DNA of 64,000 bases, taken from positions 1,426 to 65,425 of the forward strand of contig JAFDZO010000017.1 in the NCBI GenBank assembly GCA_018266845.1, written 5' to 3'. The position numbers and the translations under genes were made by a program. This document shows, piece after piece, positions 54,548 through 62,944 of the stretch (position 1 is its first letter; every line of letters begins with the position of its first letter). Below the pieces are notes generated by a model. It made no database searches, had not been told where the DNA came from, and was given only the letters and a program-made list of their open reading frames with translations. The stretch comes from Bacteroidota bacterium (GTDB taxonomy: Bacteria; Bacteroidota; Ignavibacteria; Tepidaquicellales; Tepidaquicellaceae).

Positions 54548-55021
54548 TCATCACACGAGAAAAAATTAGTGTTTATATTTATTCATTAGAAAAATTTAAA
54601 AGACGCAAGGTATTGCTGCTTGTCCCGTTATTGCGGGATCTCTACGAGTGTTTTGTAGAGACACAATACCTTGTGTCTCTTATTTCAGACTTAGTTGAAC
54701 TTATGTCTTAGTCAGATGTAATTTTTCATCAAAATGTTCTTTTTTTAGAGTAGAATAAAAACTAGTGTTTTGATTAAAAGCATTTGTCTTTTATGTATTT
54801 AACCGCAAAGAACGCAAAATATGACTGCAAAGTTCGCAAAGATCTTAAAATATGATTTCGCAAACTCTAAATTGTTCAGCCAAAGCAGACATTAAAGCGT
54901 AGTTAGTTTTATGTTTGAGACATTTAGGAAAATGTTTTACATTTTTTGCGTACTTTGCCGGTAACTTTGCATCTTTGCGGTTAAATTCAATTTTTGAGAA
55001 AAATTTTTGTCGTGTGATAAG
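54548..55021 (-). mobile_element. MITE-like element, copy C, interrupted by a nested insertion
   Basis: Inverted relative to copies A and B. The right end AAAAATTTTTGTCGTGTGAT plus AAG (to 55021) and the subterminal AACCGCAAAGAACGCAAA (54800-54817) match the family. The left end is ATCACACGAGAAAAAATT at 54549, separated from the rest by about 200 bp that contain a GAGACACAA/TTGTGTCTC hairpin and other palindromes. Flanks carry an imperfect 10-bp direct repeat, TTGTTTGAAC (54538-54547) and TTGTTTGGAT (55022-55031). Confidence 0.6.
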
Positions 55022-55257
55022 TTGTTTGGATAGGTATAAATTAATGGCTTTCTGTTTTCAAAAATTTACCATAATTTATTATGGATTACAAACACCTTGT
55101 GCATTTTTACCCTTGCAATGCTTTGGCTTCGCAAGGAAATGTATTTTATAAAACTCCGTTTCTTGAAATTAATTTCTCAATTTTTCACATAGCTTGCAGA
55201 GCATTGCGCGGCTGCCGTGTACCTGTATGACTTTTTTGAATTGCAAGTTATTTTGCA

Positions 55258-55432
55258 GAAATGTTACTATAGTTTACGAATGTAACATTTCCAAAAACAG
55301 AGAAACATTGTAAAATCAAAACTTAAAATTCAAAATGTTACAATAATGTTACTTTTTATGTCGTTAGAAATAAAGTAACAAAACCTCAAAACGGCTCAAA
55401 AACAAGGAATGTTACAATAATGTTACTTTTAT
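55258..55432. repeat. TGTTAC motif cluster
   Basis: AAATGTTAC and GTAACATTT (about 55258-55290) form a 9-bp inverted repeat. The sequence AATGTTACAATAATGTTACT recurs at about 55336 and 55408. It lies 135 to 310 bases upstream of the MltR-like gene. It may be an operator cluster or another repeat family. Confidence 0.6.
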
Positions 55433-55566
55433 AAGAATCGTTCCGGCAAGCAACCCAAACTCAGCTGCCGAAAGATTCAAAATGCGAATTTTTTTATCGT
55501 GTGATGATACGAGTTTAATTTTACGATTAAAATAGTGATATTTGTATAACCCTAAATTACAGCACA

Positions 55567-56154
55567 ATGCTCGAAACAAACATCAGTTCATTAAATGAGC
55601 GCGAAGAAAAATTCGCCTACAGAATGTCGGAGAGAATTCTTGATGAGTTTAAAGAATTCTACCATGAATATTCTAAAGAAAGCGATAAGGCTGCTGTAAT
55701 CATGGGGATTGAAAAGCTTGACAATCTTCTTTTTCAGATTTTAAATAAAATACTCATTCCAAATCCGTCCCAAAAAGATGATTTATTCGATACTGATGCT
55801 CCGCTTTCGACATTCAGTTCGAAAATAAACCTCTGTTACAGGCTTGGAATTTTGGATAACCTGACGACGAAGAGCCTGAATTTAATGAAAAGAATTAAAG
55901 CAGATATGATTAGCGAAAAAGCAAATGCAAGTTTAACTTCAGGCGCCGCAGCCGATAGAGTCCGTGAGCTTCTTTCAAACTTAAATTATAATCAGGAGCT
56001 GATAGAGTTTGTTCAGGTTTTTGAAGTGGATAGCGATGACCCCGGAGTGCGGTACAGGCTTCTTCTGGTTTTTTTCATTACAAAGCTGACTATAATAAGA
56101 GATACAATTTCTCCCCTATACTACAAAGACCCTAAATTCAATCTGTCGTATTAA
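55567..56154 (+). CDS. MltR-like (mannitol repressor family) protein
   Basis: 195 aa. SDKAAVIMGIEKLDNLLFQILNKIL (about 38-62) and DAPLSTFSSKINLCYRLGILD (about 77-97) resemble the MltR-type helical domain, followed by LMKRIKADM, where relatives often have an IRKIRNxFAH motif that is not conserved here. Not a DNA-binding repressor by visible motifs; relatives are called repressors from E. coli MltR, whose direct DNA binding is unclear. The stop abuts the start of the RidA gene (TAAATG). Confidence 0.6.
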   Translation: MLETNISSLNEREEKFAYRMSERILDEFKEFYHEYSKESDKAAVIMGIEKLDNLLFQILNKILIPNPSQKDDLFDTDAPLSTFSSKINLCYRLGILDNLTTKSLNLMKRIKADMISEKANASLTSGAAADRVRELLSNLNYNQELIEFVQVFEVDSDDPGVRYRLLLVFFITKLTIIRDTISPLYYKDPKFNLSY

Positions 56155-56574
56155 ATGAGTGAAGAACGAATCAATTCATCCAAAGCTCCAGAGCCAGTAG
56201 GGTTATATCCCCATGCGAGAAGAGCAGGAAATCTGCTTTTTCTTTCAGGGGTAGGTCCAAGAGAAAGAGGCTCAAAAAAAATTCCGGGAGTTGAGCTTGA
56301 TGAAAACGGAAATATTGTTTCATACGATATTGAAACACAATGTCATTCGGTTTTTAAAAATATTAGATATATTCTTGAAGATGCCGGAGCGTCATGGAAT
56401 AGCCTTGTTGATGTAACGGTTTTTTTAACCAATATGAAAGACGATTTCCCCGTCTATAATAAAATTTACGCAGAGTACTTTAAGGATAATCAGCCCTGCC
56501 GTACAACCATAGAGATAAAATCTCTTCCCACGCCAATTGCTATCGAGCTGAAGTGCATAGCTGTTATTGATTAA
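56155..56574 (+). CDS. RidA family protein (YjgF/YER057c/UK114)
   Basis: 139 aa. PEPVGLYPHARRAGNLLFLSGVGPRE at the N-terminus and CRTTIEIKSLPTPIAIELKCIAV at the C-terminus match the Rid fold; the Arg in CRTT corresponds to the substrate-binding Arg of active imine deaminases. Family members hydrolyse reactive enamines/imines from PLP enzymes. This one looks closer to 2-aminomuconate deaminase-like Rid proteins than to archetypal RidA, because of the GPRERGSKKIPG segment. It directly follows the MltR-like gene. Confidence 0.88.
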   Translation: MSEERINSSKAPEPVGLYPHARRAGNLLFLSGVGPRERGSKKIPGVELDENGNIVSYDIETQCHSVFKNIRYILEDAGASWNSLVDVTVFLTNMKDDFPVYNKIYAEYFKDNQPCRTTIEIKSLPTPIAIELKCIAVID

Positions 56575-56673
56575 TAAATTTCTCTTGAAATATATTTTTT
56601 TACCATTTAACTTTGAGACACAAAGCACTTTTTAAAAACTCGTTTTTAAGATTCTGAACCATAAAACAAAAAA

Positions 56674-56919
56674 ATGAAACAGACTTGGTTTAAAAAAGCC
56701 GGATTTGTATTTGTGCCGGTTTCCCTCATCGGCGCAATTCTTTATCTAACTGCAATAAGTTTTTGCGTAATTATCTTTACCGCCATTGACAGAAACTCTC
56801 ACTCTGCCAGCGACACATTATACGGAATTTTTCCTTACTTCGTATCTGCATTTACTATTCTCTTTTGGATTGCAGCAAACACTTCAGGTAAAAAGCAGAC
56901 AAACAATTTACCGGAATAA
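56674..56919 (+). CDS. Small hypothetical membrane protein
   Basis: 81 aa with two hydrophobic helices (about 10-35 and 51-69). No family recognised. The ATG follows AACAAAAA with no clear ribosome-binding site. Its 3' end overlaps the convergent metallophosphoesterase gene by 12 bases. Coding status is plausible but not certain. Confidence 0.55.
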   Translation: MKQTWFKKAGFVFVPVSLIGAILYLTAISFCVIIFTAIDRNSHSASDTLYGIFPYFVSAFTILFWIAANTSGKKQTNNLPE

Positions 56920-57567
56920 CTTTGGATTTATCTCAAAGATGTGGTTATCCGCAACTGCAAAAACCCTGTCGCTTTCTTTGGGACGCACCTTGTAGGTGCC
57001 TGTAAAATTTCCGAACGCAGGAAGCACTGCAAAATTTTTCGTAAAGAAAAAGCAGTGAGCTTTTAAAGAAGTATCGCCTTTGCCGTGAAGGCTAATGGAA
57101 GGATGAATATGCCCGCAAAGGACATATCCATCGCCGGATTTTTCAGGCTCATGCTTTAAGATAAACGGTGAAAGCATGTAAGGCTCATCAAAACATGATA
57201 TGCTAAGCTCATCATCAGGGTCTCCTGAATGGTAATCATGATTACCACGTATCAAGTTCATCTCAATACTCTCATAGGCTGTTCTCCATTCGAGAACTGC
57301 TTCAAGCACAGAGGGAGTTTTTCCCATACGGGAATGGAAAAAATCACCAAGAAAAAAAATTTTTTCAGCTTTAGATTTTTCTATTACCATTGAGAGCTTT
57401 TTTAAATCATTCGATAGCCCGCCTTCGGGAACCGGTATCCCGGACATTCTGAATGTGGAAGATTTTCCGAAATGTGTATCGGAAACAAACAAAATTTTCT
57501 TTCTTTGCCAGTAAATTGCCTTTTCAGGCAAAAGCAGGAGATTTTCATTCGCAATATTAACTAACAT
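56908..57567 (-). CDS. pdeM: Ligase-associated metallophosphoesterase (PdeM-like)
   Basis: 219 aa. Calcineurin-like motifs: FVSDTHFGKSS (about 28-38), FLGDFFHSR (about 72-80), IRGNHDYH (about 104-111) and LCGHIHPS (about 149-156). This short form belongs to the group found next to Lhr-like helicases and ATP-dependent ligases in predicted DNA-repair operons. It is 8 bases downstream of the helicase gene. Likely a DNA or nucleotide phosphoesterase. Confidence 0.88.
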   Translation of the reverse strand: MLVNIANENLLLLPEKAIYWQRKKILFVSDTHFGKSSTFRMSGIPVPEGGLSNDLKKLSMVIEKSKAEKIFFLGDFFHSRMGKTPSVLEAVLEWRTAYESIEMNLIRGNHDYHSGDPDDELSISCFDEPYMLSPFILKHEPEKSGDGYVLCGHIHPSISLHGKGDTSLKAHCFFFTKNFAVLPAFGNFTGTYKVRPKESDRVFAVADNHIFEINPKLFR

Positions 57568-57575
57568 TCTTCAAA

Positions 57576-60017
57576 TTAATTTTCTTTTTCGTATTGCTCA
57601 ATTAACTTTCTTATTCTTTCACTGAATTGCTCCGTAGTCATTTTCTCTCTGAATATTTCCGCAAGCAAAGGGAAACACATAGGTGTAGGTCTATCAGGAC
57701 TGGTAATCGTAATTTTACTTTTATTCATCCGCTTTAAAGTCGCAACTAATCTTGTCTGTTCAAGCTGGCTTTCAAGAACTTCTTTATGCGTTTGATGAAT
57801 CAACAGATTCTCAGGGTCGTATTTTGTAAAAATATCGTAGAATAATCCCGTTGATGCCTGAATTTGTCTTACAGATTTATTACTCCCCGGGTATCCTTGA
57901 AAAATTAAGCCCGCTATTCTTGCAATTTGCCTGAACTGCCTTTTCGCAAGCTCGGATGTATTTAAGCTTTCGTTTATATCCTCAATAATATTTTCCGGTG
58001 AAAATAACCCGTTACGGATTGCTTCCTCAATGGGTATTTCTTCATCACTCAAAAGCTCAAGCCCGTAATCACTAGATGCCATTGAAAAACTCACCGGCTT
58101 TATTTTTGAAATTCTGTAGCCGAAAAGAGCATTCAATCCTTCGTTAACAAGTTTGCCCTCAAAAGTATAAATAAAAACGTGGAAGCCCTCGCGGGTATTT
58201 ATTTTCTCAATAAGCACTTCATTATAGGAAGGAAGCGCAGAAAGCTCATTCTGGTATTCAAGCAGCGACTCCACTGCCTGCATTTCCCGGGACTCATAAA
58301 TTCCATGTTTTGCGCTTGTGATATTTTTTCTTATTCCTTCACTTAACATATGTGAAAGAGGAAGCCTTCCTCCATCCCATCGCGGGACTATCCCGGTTTT
58401 TCGCGGGGATTTTTTTACATAGGCAGTCATGTCTTTCGCTTTTACAAACTCCAATGTTCTTCCTGAAAAAACGAAAACATCACCGGGCTTTAACCGGGAT
58501 ATAAATGACTCTTCTATACTTCCCAATCTGCTTCCTCCCATAAACTGAACAATCATCGAAGCATCACTTACAATTGTGCCGATTGACATTCTGTGTCTTT
58601 GGGCAATCCTTCTATTCTCCACAAAATATTTTCCGTTATCCTTCACAACTTTATGAAACTCAGGGTATGCGCCAAGTGTCGTTCCGCCTTTAGTAACAAA
58701 ATCTATTACCCATAAAAATTCTTTTTCAGAAAGCTTCTTATAAGAGAATGCATTCCGAATTTCCCTGTAAACTTTATCAAGTTCATATCCGTCACCAAGG
58801 GCAAGCGTTACGAGATGCTGCGAGAGTAAGTCCAGCGGCTTTTCAACAGGAACTCTCGGTTCAACATTATTTTGCAGCGCTGCATCCCGAACAGCGGAAA
58901 TTTCAATCAATTCAAATGCGTTTGTCGGAACACATGTTACCCTGCTTACTGCGCCCGGCTGATGTCCGCTTCTTCCTGCTCTCTGCAAAAGACGCGCTAC
59001 CCCTTTAGGGCTGCCAATCTGCAATACTCTTTCGACAGGCGAAAAATCCACCCCTAAGTCAAGCGATGAAGTGCTCACCACGCATTTCATCTTTCCTACT
59101 CTTAATTCATTTTCGACAAACTCTCTTACTTCTTTGCCTATAGAGCCGTGATGCAGAGCTATCTGCCCCGCCCAATCGGGACGTTCATTCAAAATTGCCT
59201 GAAACCAAATTTCTGTTTGTGAACGGGTATTCGTAAACACAATTGTGCTGCGAGATTTTTCAATCTCCTTTATTACATCAGGCAACAGCTTTAACCCTAT
59301 ATGCCCCGCCCACGGAAACCTTTCTATTTTATTGGGAATGATTGAGTCAATTACTATCTTCTTGCTTTGAACACCTCTGACAATCTTTGATTTATTATTT
59401 TTCTTTGCGCCGTTTAACACGTGCAGCGCTTCATCAAGATTTCCGATTGTTGCCGAAACTCCCCAAACTTTCAATTTTTTATTCCACCGCCTTAATCTCG
59501 CAAGAGCTAATTCCGTCATTACTCCGCGCTTTGAGGAAAGAAGCTCGTGCCATTCATCAATAACAATACATCTTAAATCATTAAACCTTGCCTTACTGTC
59601 CTTTTGTGATATTAACAAAGTTAAACTTTCAGGAGTTGTAACCAAAACATCGGGCATTGATTTTATCTGTTTAGCTCTCTGCGATGTAGTCGTATCGCCC
59701 GTGCGGGATTCCACTTTCCACTCAATTTCCATTTCTGTTATAGGGAGTTTCAAGGATTTTACAATATCATTTGCCAGAGCGCGCATAGGCGTTATCCATA
59801 GTACTTTAAGCGAGGTTTTTTTCTTTGGATGATTTTCATTTAAGAATTCAATAACAGAGCCAAGAAAAGCCGAGTAAGTTTTTCCTGTTCCTGTTGCTGA
59901 GTGAATCAAGCCTGAATATCCCTGCCGGAACAAACTCCAAACCTCTTCCTGAAACTCAAACGGCTTCCATCCCTTTGATAAAAACCAATCTCTTATTTTT
60001 CTTAAACCTTCATCCAT
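57576..60017 (-). CDS. Ligase-associated DEXH-box helicase (Lhr-like)
   Basis: 813 aa. Motif I SATGTGKTYSA (about 40-50), Ia TPMRALA, motif II VIDEWHELLSS (about 150-160), motif III VSATIGN and motif VI LQRAGRSGH (about 345-353) are all seen, followed by the Lhr winged-helix and C-terminal DUF4175-unrelated beta domain. It matches the family of Lhr-Core helicases encoded with a metallophosphoesterase, a beta-lactamase-fold exonuclease and an ATP-dependent ligase. Only the metallophosphoesterase partner is present here. Confidence 0.93.
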   Translation of the reverse strand: MDEGLRKIRDWFLSKGWKPFEFQEEVWSLFRQGYSGLIHSATGTGKTYSAFLGSVIEFLNENHPKKKTSLKVLWITPMRALANDIVKSLKLPITEMEIEWKVESRTGDTTTSQRAKQIKSMPDVLVTTPESLTLLISQKDSKARFNDLRCIVIDEWHELLSSKRGVMTELALARLRRWNKKLKVWGVSATIGNLDEALHVLNGAKKNNKSKIVRGVQSKKIVIDSIIPNKIERFPWAGHIGLKLLPDVIKEIEKSRSTIVFTNTRSQTEIWFQAILNERPDWAGQIALHHGSIGKEVREFVENELRVGKMKCVVSTSSLDLGVDFSPVERVLQIGSPKGVARLLQRAGRSGHQPGAVSRVTCVPTNAFELIEISAVRDAALQNNVEPRVPVEKPLDLLSQHLVTLALGDGYELDKVYREIRNAFSYKKLSEKEFLWVIDFVTKGGTTLGAYPEFHKVVKDNGKYFVENRRIAQRHRMSIGTIVSDASMIVQFMGGSRLGSIEESFISRLKPGDVFVFSGRTLEFVKAKDMTAYVKKSPRKTGIVPRWDGGRLPLSHMLSEGIRKNITSAKHGIYESREMQAVESLLEYQNELSALPSYNEVLIEKINTREGFHVFIYTFEGKLVNEGLNALFGYRISKIKPVSFSMASSDYGLELLSDEEIPIEEAIRNGLFSPENIIEDINESLNTSELAKRQFRQIARIAGLIFQGYPGSNKSVRQIQASTGLFYDIFTKYDPENLLIHQTHKEVLESQLEQTRLVATLKRMNKSKITITSPDRPTPMCFPLLAEIFREKMTTEQFSERIRKLIEQYEKEN

Positions 60018-60084
60018 AAAATAAAAAAGGTTTCCGGGAAAACCGAAAACCTTCTAATATCAAAAAAATATTTTTAATAATAAA

Positions 60085-62355
60085 TTAAATGCGAAGCTCT
60101 TTTCTTCTTCTGAAAATTGAAATTACAAATCCTAAAACCAATATCACAGTGCCCGCCCATAGAATATTTATAAAAGGTTTTATTGAGGCGGTTATAACCA
60201 GCGTTTCTTCCTGAGTGTTTTGATTTTGATTTGCATTTCTCTTATCCACAATTGCAATTGTTGCAAGCGCATCACCCTGAACATTCATCTTTGTAAAATA
60301 AAATTCATAGTTGCCGTTGCCTGTCATCATGGCAGGAATATATTCCGGCTCGCCGTTTGTATATTTAACTTTAGGGGAAACCGTTTCGGTATATTTGCTA
60401 TCGGTTACTTTTAATGTAGCGCCAATCATAAAATTGCCTGACTGCATTTCTTTACCGCCCTGTTCTACTCCGCCAAAATCAAAATCAACAAATTGCACTT
60501 TCATATCTCCGACCTTTACCTCTTCTCCCTTTTTCATTTCATGTATATCTTCAGGCTTAAACTGCGAGGGTTGTTCAAGTCCCATTGGAGAAAGATATAA
60601 ATCTCTCGTCGGGAAATTCGCAATATCAGGGTTTTTCATAACACCATTCGAAAACTGGCTGAAATACATAATCGGTTTCATTGTCATTTCTTTGCCGTCT
60701 TTTTCAACCTTCACATTAAAATGATATTTCGTGTCCGTTTTATTATTCGGGTCTTCAAAAGGAGTTGCGCCAACATATGTAAAAGTATAGCCAAGCTCAG
60801 GAACGTTTACGGGTTTATTCAACTGAAGAGAAATATTTTCTTCTTTGCTGTATTTAGATGAGGCAATTATTCCCAAAAACACAAGCGCTAACCCCATATG
60901 GGCAACATAAGCCCCCGCCTGATTCCTGTTCTTCCTTAAAATATTAATCGCGATTTCGGCGTTAATAAAGAAAGCAAAAAATGAAGCAAGTGCAAACAAA
61001 GCGATTAGAAAATCCTGAACACCGATAAACACTAATCCTAAAGTAACAACAATCGAAAGTATAAGAGGGAAAAGCAATCCTTTAAAAAACTGTTTTTCAT
61101 CCGTATTCTTCCATTTAAGCAGCAGACTAATTCCGTTTATGAATGCAATCAAAACCGCAATCGGAAGATTCATCCTGTTGTAAAAGGCTGCATCTACCGA
61201 GCCTTTAGAGAGAATGGGCCAGCTTGTACCGGCAGTAATTACGAGAGCCGCTGCGCATAAAGTAATAGTGCCTAAAAAAAGTGAAGATTCGCGTGAGAGT
61301 AATTTATTCGGCTGAAGATTTAATGCCTTTAACTCTTTATATCTGTAAATTAATGCGGCAATAGCAATCAAAATAAAAATTCCGATAAAAGCAACTAAAG
61401 CTATATAAACCTCGTGTCCCGGATCAACGAAAGAGTGAACCGAAGAATCTCCCAGTATTCCGCTTCTGGTAAGAAATGTTGAATATAAAACCAATAAGAA
61501 CGAAAGAATACAAAGAATTAGATTTGTCTTTTTATATCCCCCTGTTCTTTTTTGCGCAATCATTGTATGAACTGCCGCGACCGTAATCAACCATGGAATA
61601 AAGGAAGAGTTTTCAACAGGATCCCATGCCCAGTAGCCGCCCCAGCCTAAAACTCCGTAAGCCCAATAGCCGCCCATCATAATTCCCAAACCGAGAATTC
61701 CGCCTGAGAACAACAGCCATGGAAGTGAAAATTTTATCCAATCCTCGTATTTGTTTTTCATCAAAGTTGCGATAGCAAAACAAAATGGAACGGCAAGCGA
61801 GGCAAACCCTGCAAACAATGTCGGAGGGTGTATTGACATCCAAAAATTTTGAAGCAGAGGATTTAAGCCTTTGCCCTTATCAGGAATAAATCCCGCTTCT
61901 ACATCGCCGGGCCATTTTTCCCATACATATATAAAAGGGGATTTCAAAACTAAAATCAAACCAAGAAATGCGAGCACTAAGCCAAAAACCGACATGACCT
62001 GCGGTTCAAGCCTGTCCCCTTTCGATACATAATTTAAGAGGAAGATTCCAATAACCGCCGTCATAAAAGTCCAAAGCATGAAACTGCCTTCCTGCCCTGC
62101 ATAGAAAGTAGAAATCAAAAGCGGAAGCTGAAGCTCGCCGTTACTATGCTCCCACACATACGCAAACTCATAATGATGGTTTAGTATGAGATATAAAAGA
62201 TATATAGTTGCAGATATTACGCTTATTGCGGTTACGTGAAAAAATAACCTTCCGAATTTTAAGTATTTTTCTTTTCCAAGATGCACCATGAAAAATGCCA
62301 TCATGGAGATGATTGAAGCAAAAAATGCTGCGTATATTAAAATTTTGCCTGCCAT
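60085..62355 (-). CDS. ccmF: Cytochrome c maturation haem lyase (CcmF/CcsA family)
   Basis: 756 aa, about 14 transmembrane helices. The WWD haem-handling motif WGGYWAWDPVENSSFIPW (about 234-251) is intact. A large periplasmic segment (about 520-710) precedes the last helix. CcmF transfers haem from CcmE to apocytochrome c. The N-terminal part resembles CcmF/NrfE; a fused CcmH-like portion is not visible. It follows ccmE by 43 bases in a minus-strand ccm operon. Such operons usually include ccmA and ccmB, which would lie beyond the window. Confidence 0.93.
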   Translation of the reverse strand: MAGKILIYAAFFASIISMMAFFMVHLGKEKYLKFGRLFFHVTAISVISATIYLLYLILNHHYEFAYVWEHSNGELQLPLLISTFYAGQEGSFMLWTFMTAVIGIFLLNYVSKGDRLEPQVMSVFGLVLAFLGLILVLKSPFIYVWEKWPGDVEAGFIPDKGKGLNPLLQNFWMSIHPPTLFAGFASLAVPFCFAIATLMKNKYEDWIKFSLPWLLFSGGILGLGIMMGGYWAYGVLGWGGYWAWDPVENSSFIPWLITVAAVHTMIAQKRTGGYKKTNLILCILSFLLVLYSTFLTRSGILGDSSVHSFVDPGHEVYIALVAFIGIFILIAIAALIYRYKELKALNLQPNKLLSRESSLFLGTITLCAAALVITAGTSWPILSKGSVDAAFYNRMNLPIAVLIAFINGISLLLKWKNTDEKQFFKGLLFPLILSIVVTLGLVFIGVQDFLIALFALASFFAFFINAEIAINILRKNRNQAGAYVAHMGLALVFLGIIASSKYSKEENISLQLNKPVNVPELGYTFTYVGATPFEDPNNKTDTKYHFNVKVEKDGKEMTMKPIMYFSQFSNGVMKNPDIANFPTRDLYLSPMGLEQPSQFKPEDIHEMKKGEEVKVGDMKVQFVDFDFGGVEQGGKEMQSGNFMIGATLKVTDSKYTETVSPKVKYTNGEPEYIPAMMTGNGNYEFYFTKMNVQGDALATIAIVDKRNANQNQNTQEETLVITASIKPFINILWAGTVILVLGFVISIFRRRKELRI

Positions 62356-62398
62356 AATAAATAATTTTTTAGTTCTAAATTTGCTGTAAGGTAAAACA

Positions 62399-62788
62399 TT
62401 AGTTCTTTACATCGGTTCCTTTAGCTTCATATTTAGACGGACACTTTGTTAAGATTTCTTTAGCGTGAAAATTGCCGTCTTTTACTTTGCCTTTTACAAC
62501 AACAGCTTCTGCGACTTCAAAGTTATTTGGTTTTGCCCCGTCGTAAACAACTTTCATTTCTGTGGCATTATCGTCTTTCATAAAAAATGTAAAAGTATTA
62601 GTATTAACATCAAACTTTGCATCTTTATCTTTCACCCACTGTCCTTTTACCTCAACGGTTCTCTGCCTGTTTTGGGCTTCTTTGAAGTTTACATACTCGA
62701 TTTTACTGTCCATAAATGACATAAAACCTACTACAAGGAATACTACTACAATAACTATTCCTACGATTATTCTTGCCTTTTTTGACAT
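62399..62788 (-). CDS. ccmE: Cytochrome c maturation protein CcmE, Cys-type
   Basis: 129 aa with one N-terminal membrane anchor (about 6-28) and an OB-fold periplasmic domain (VEVKGQWVKDKDAKFDV to VVVKGKVKDGNFHAKEI). CcmE carries haem covalently. In the canonical protein the haem ligand is His in a HxxxY motif. Here the position reads KCPSKYE, a Cys followed by Tyr four residues later (CxxxY). This is the alternative CcmE known from Desulfovibrio and archaea. It lies between the ccmD-like and ccmF genes. Confidence 0.9.
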   Translation of the reverse strand: MSKKARIIVGIVIVVVFLVVGFMSFMDSKIEYVNFKEAQNRQRTVEVKGQWVKDKDAKFDVNTNTFTFFMKDDNATEMKVVYDGAKPNNFEVAEAVVVKGKVKDGNFHAKEILTKCPSKYEAKGTDVKN

Positions 62789-62806
62789 AGCGTATTATTT
62801 TAATTT

Positions 62807-62944
62807 TTATTCCTGTTCCTCTAACTTTTGAACTTTCTTGTCCAGTTTCCATAAGTAGCCGAAAATCCCTATCCATATTATCAAAACTACAAGCATTACG
62901 AGTATTCTGGAATTATCCAGAAGAAATTTCACAATTGATTCCAT
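62807..62944 (-). CDS. ccmD: Small membrane protein, CcmD-like
   Basis: 45 aa, read from the minus strand: ATG at 62944, stop TAA at 62807-62809. The sequence MESIVKFLLDNSRI is followed by a single hydrophobic helix (LVMLVVLIIWIGIFGYLW, about 15-32) and a charged tail KLDKKVQKLEEQE. Size, topology and position between ccmC and ccmE match CcmD, which releases holo-CcmE from CcmC. The start overlaps the ccmC stop (TAATG), so translation is coupled. Confidence 0.8.
   Translation of the reverse strand: MESIVKFLLDNSRILVMLVVLIIWIGIFGYLWKLDKKVQKLEEQE

Larger units (their letters stand above)
54431..55566. other. Intergenic region, 1.14 kb, repeats and TGTTAC motif cluster
   Basis: Contains an enlarged MITE-like copy (54548-55021), a CCTTGC/GCAAGG palindrome relic at about 55110-55137, the TGTTAC cluster (55258-55432) and a lone MITE-end-like sequence at about 55487-55509 (TTTTTTTATCGTGTGATG). 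The frames crossing it do not look like genes. Confidence 0.7.

Noticed and set aside
54915-55151. 78-codon plus-strand frame after mazG
   Set aside because: It lies across the MITE-like copy C and the palindrome relic, and its composition is that of the repeats.
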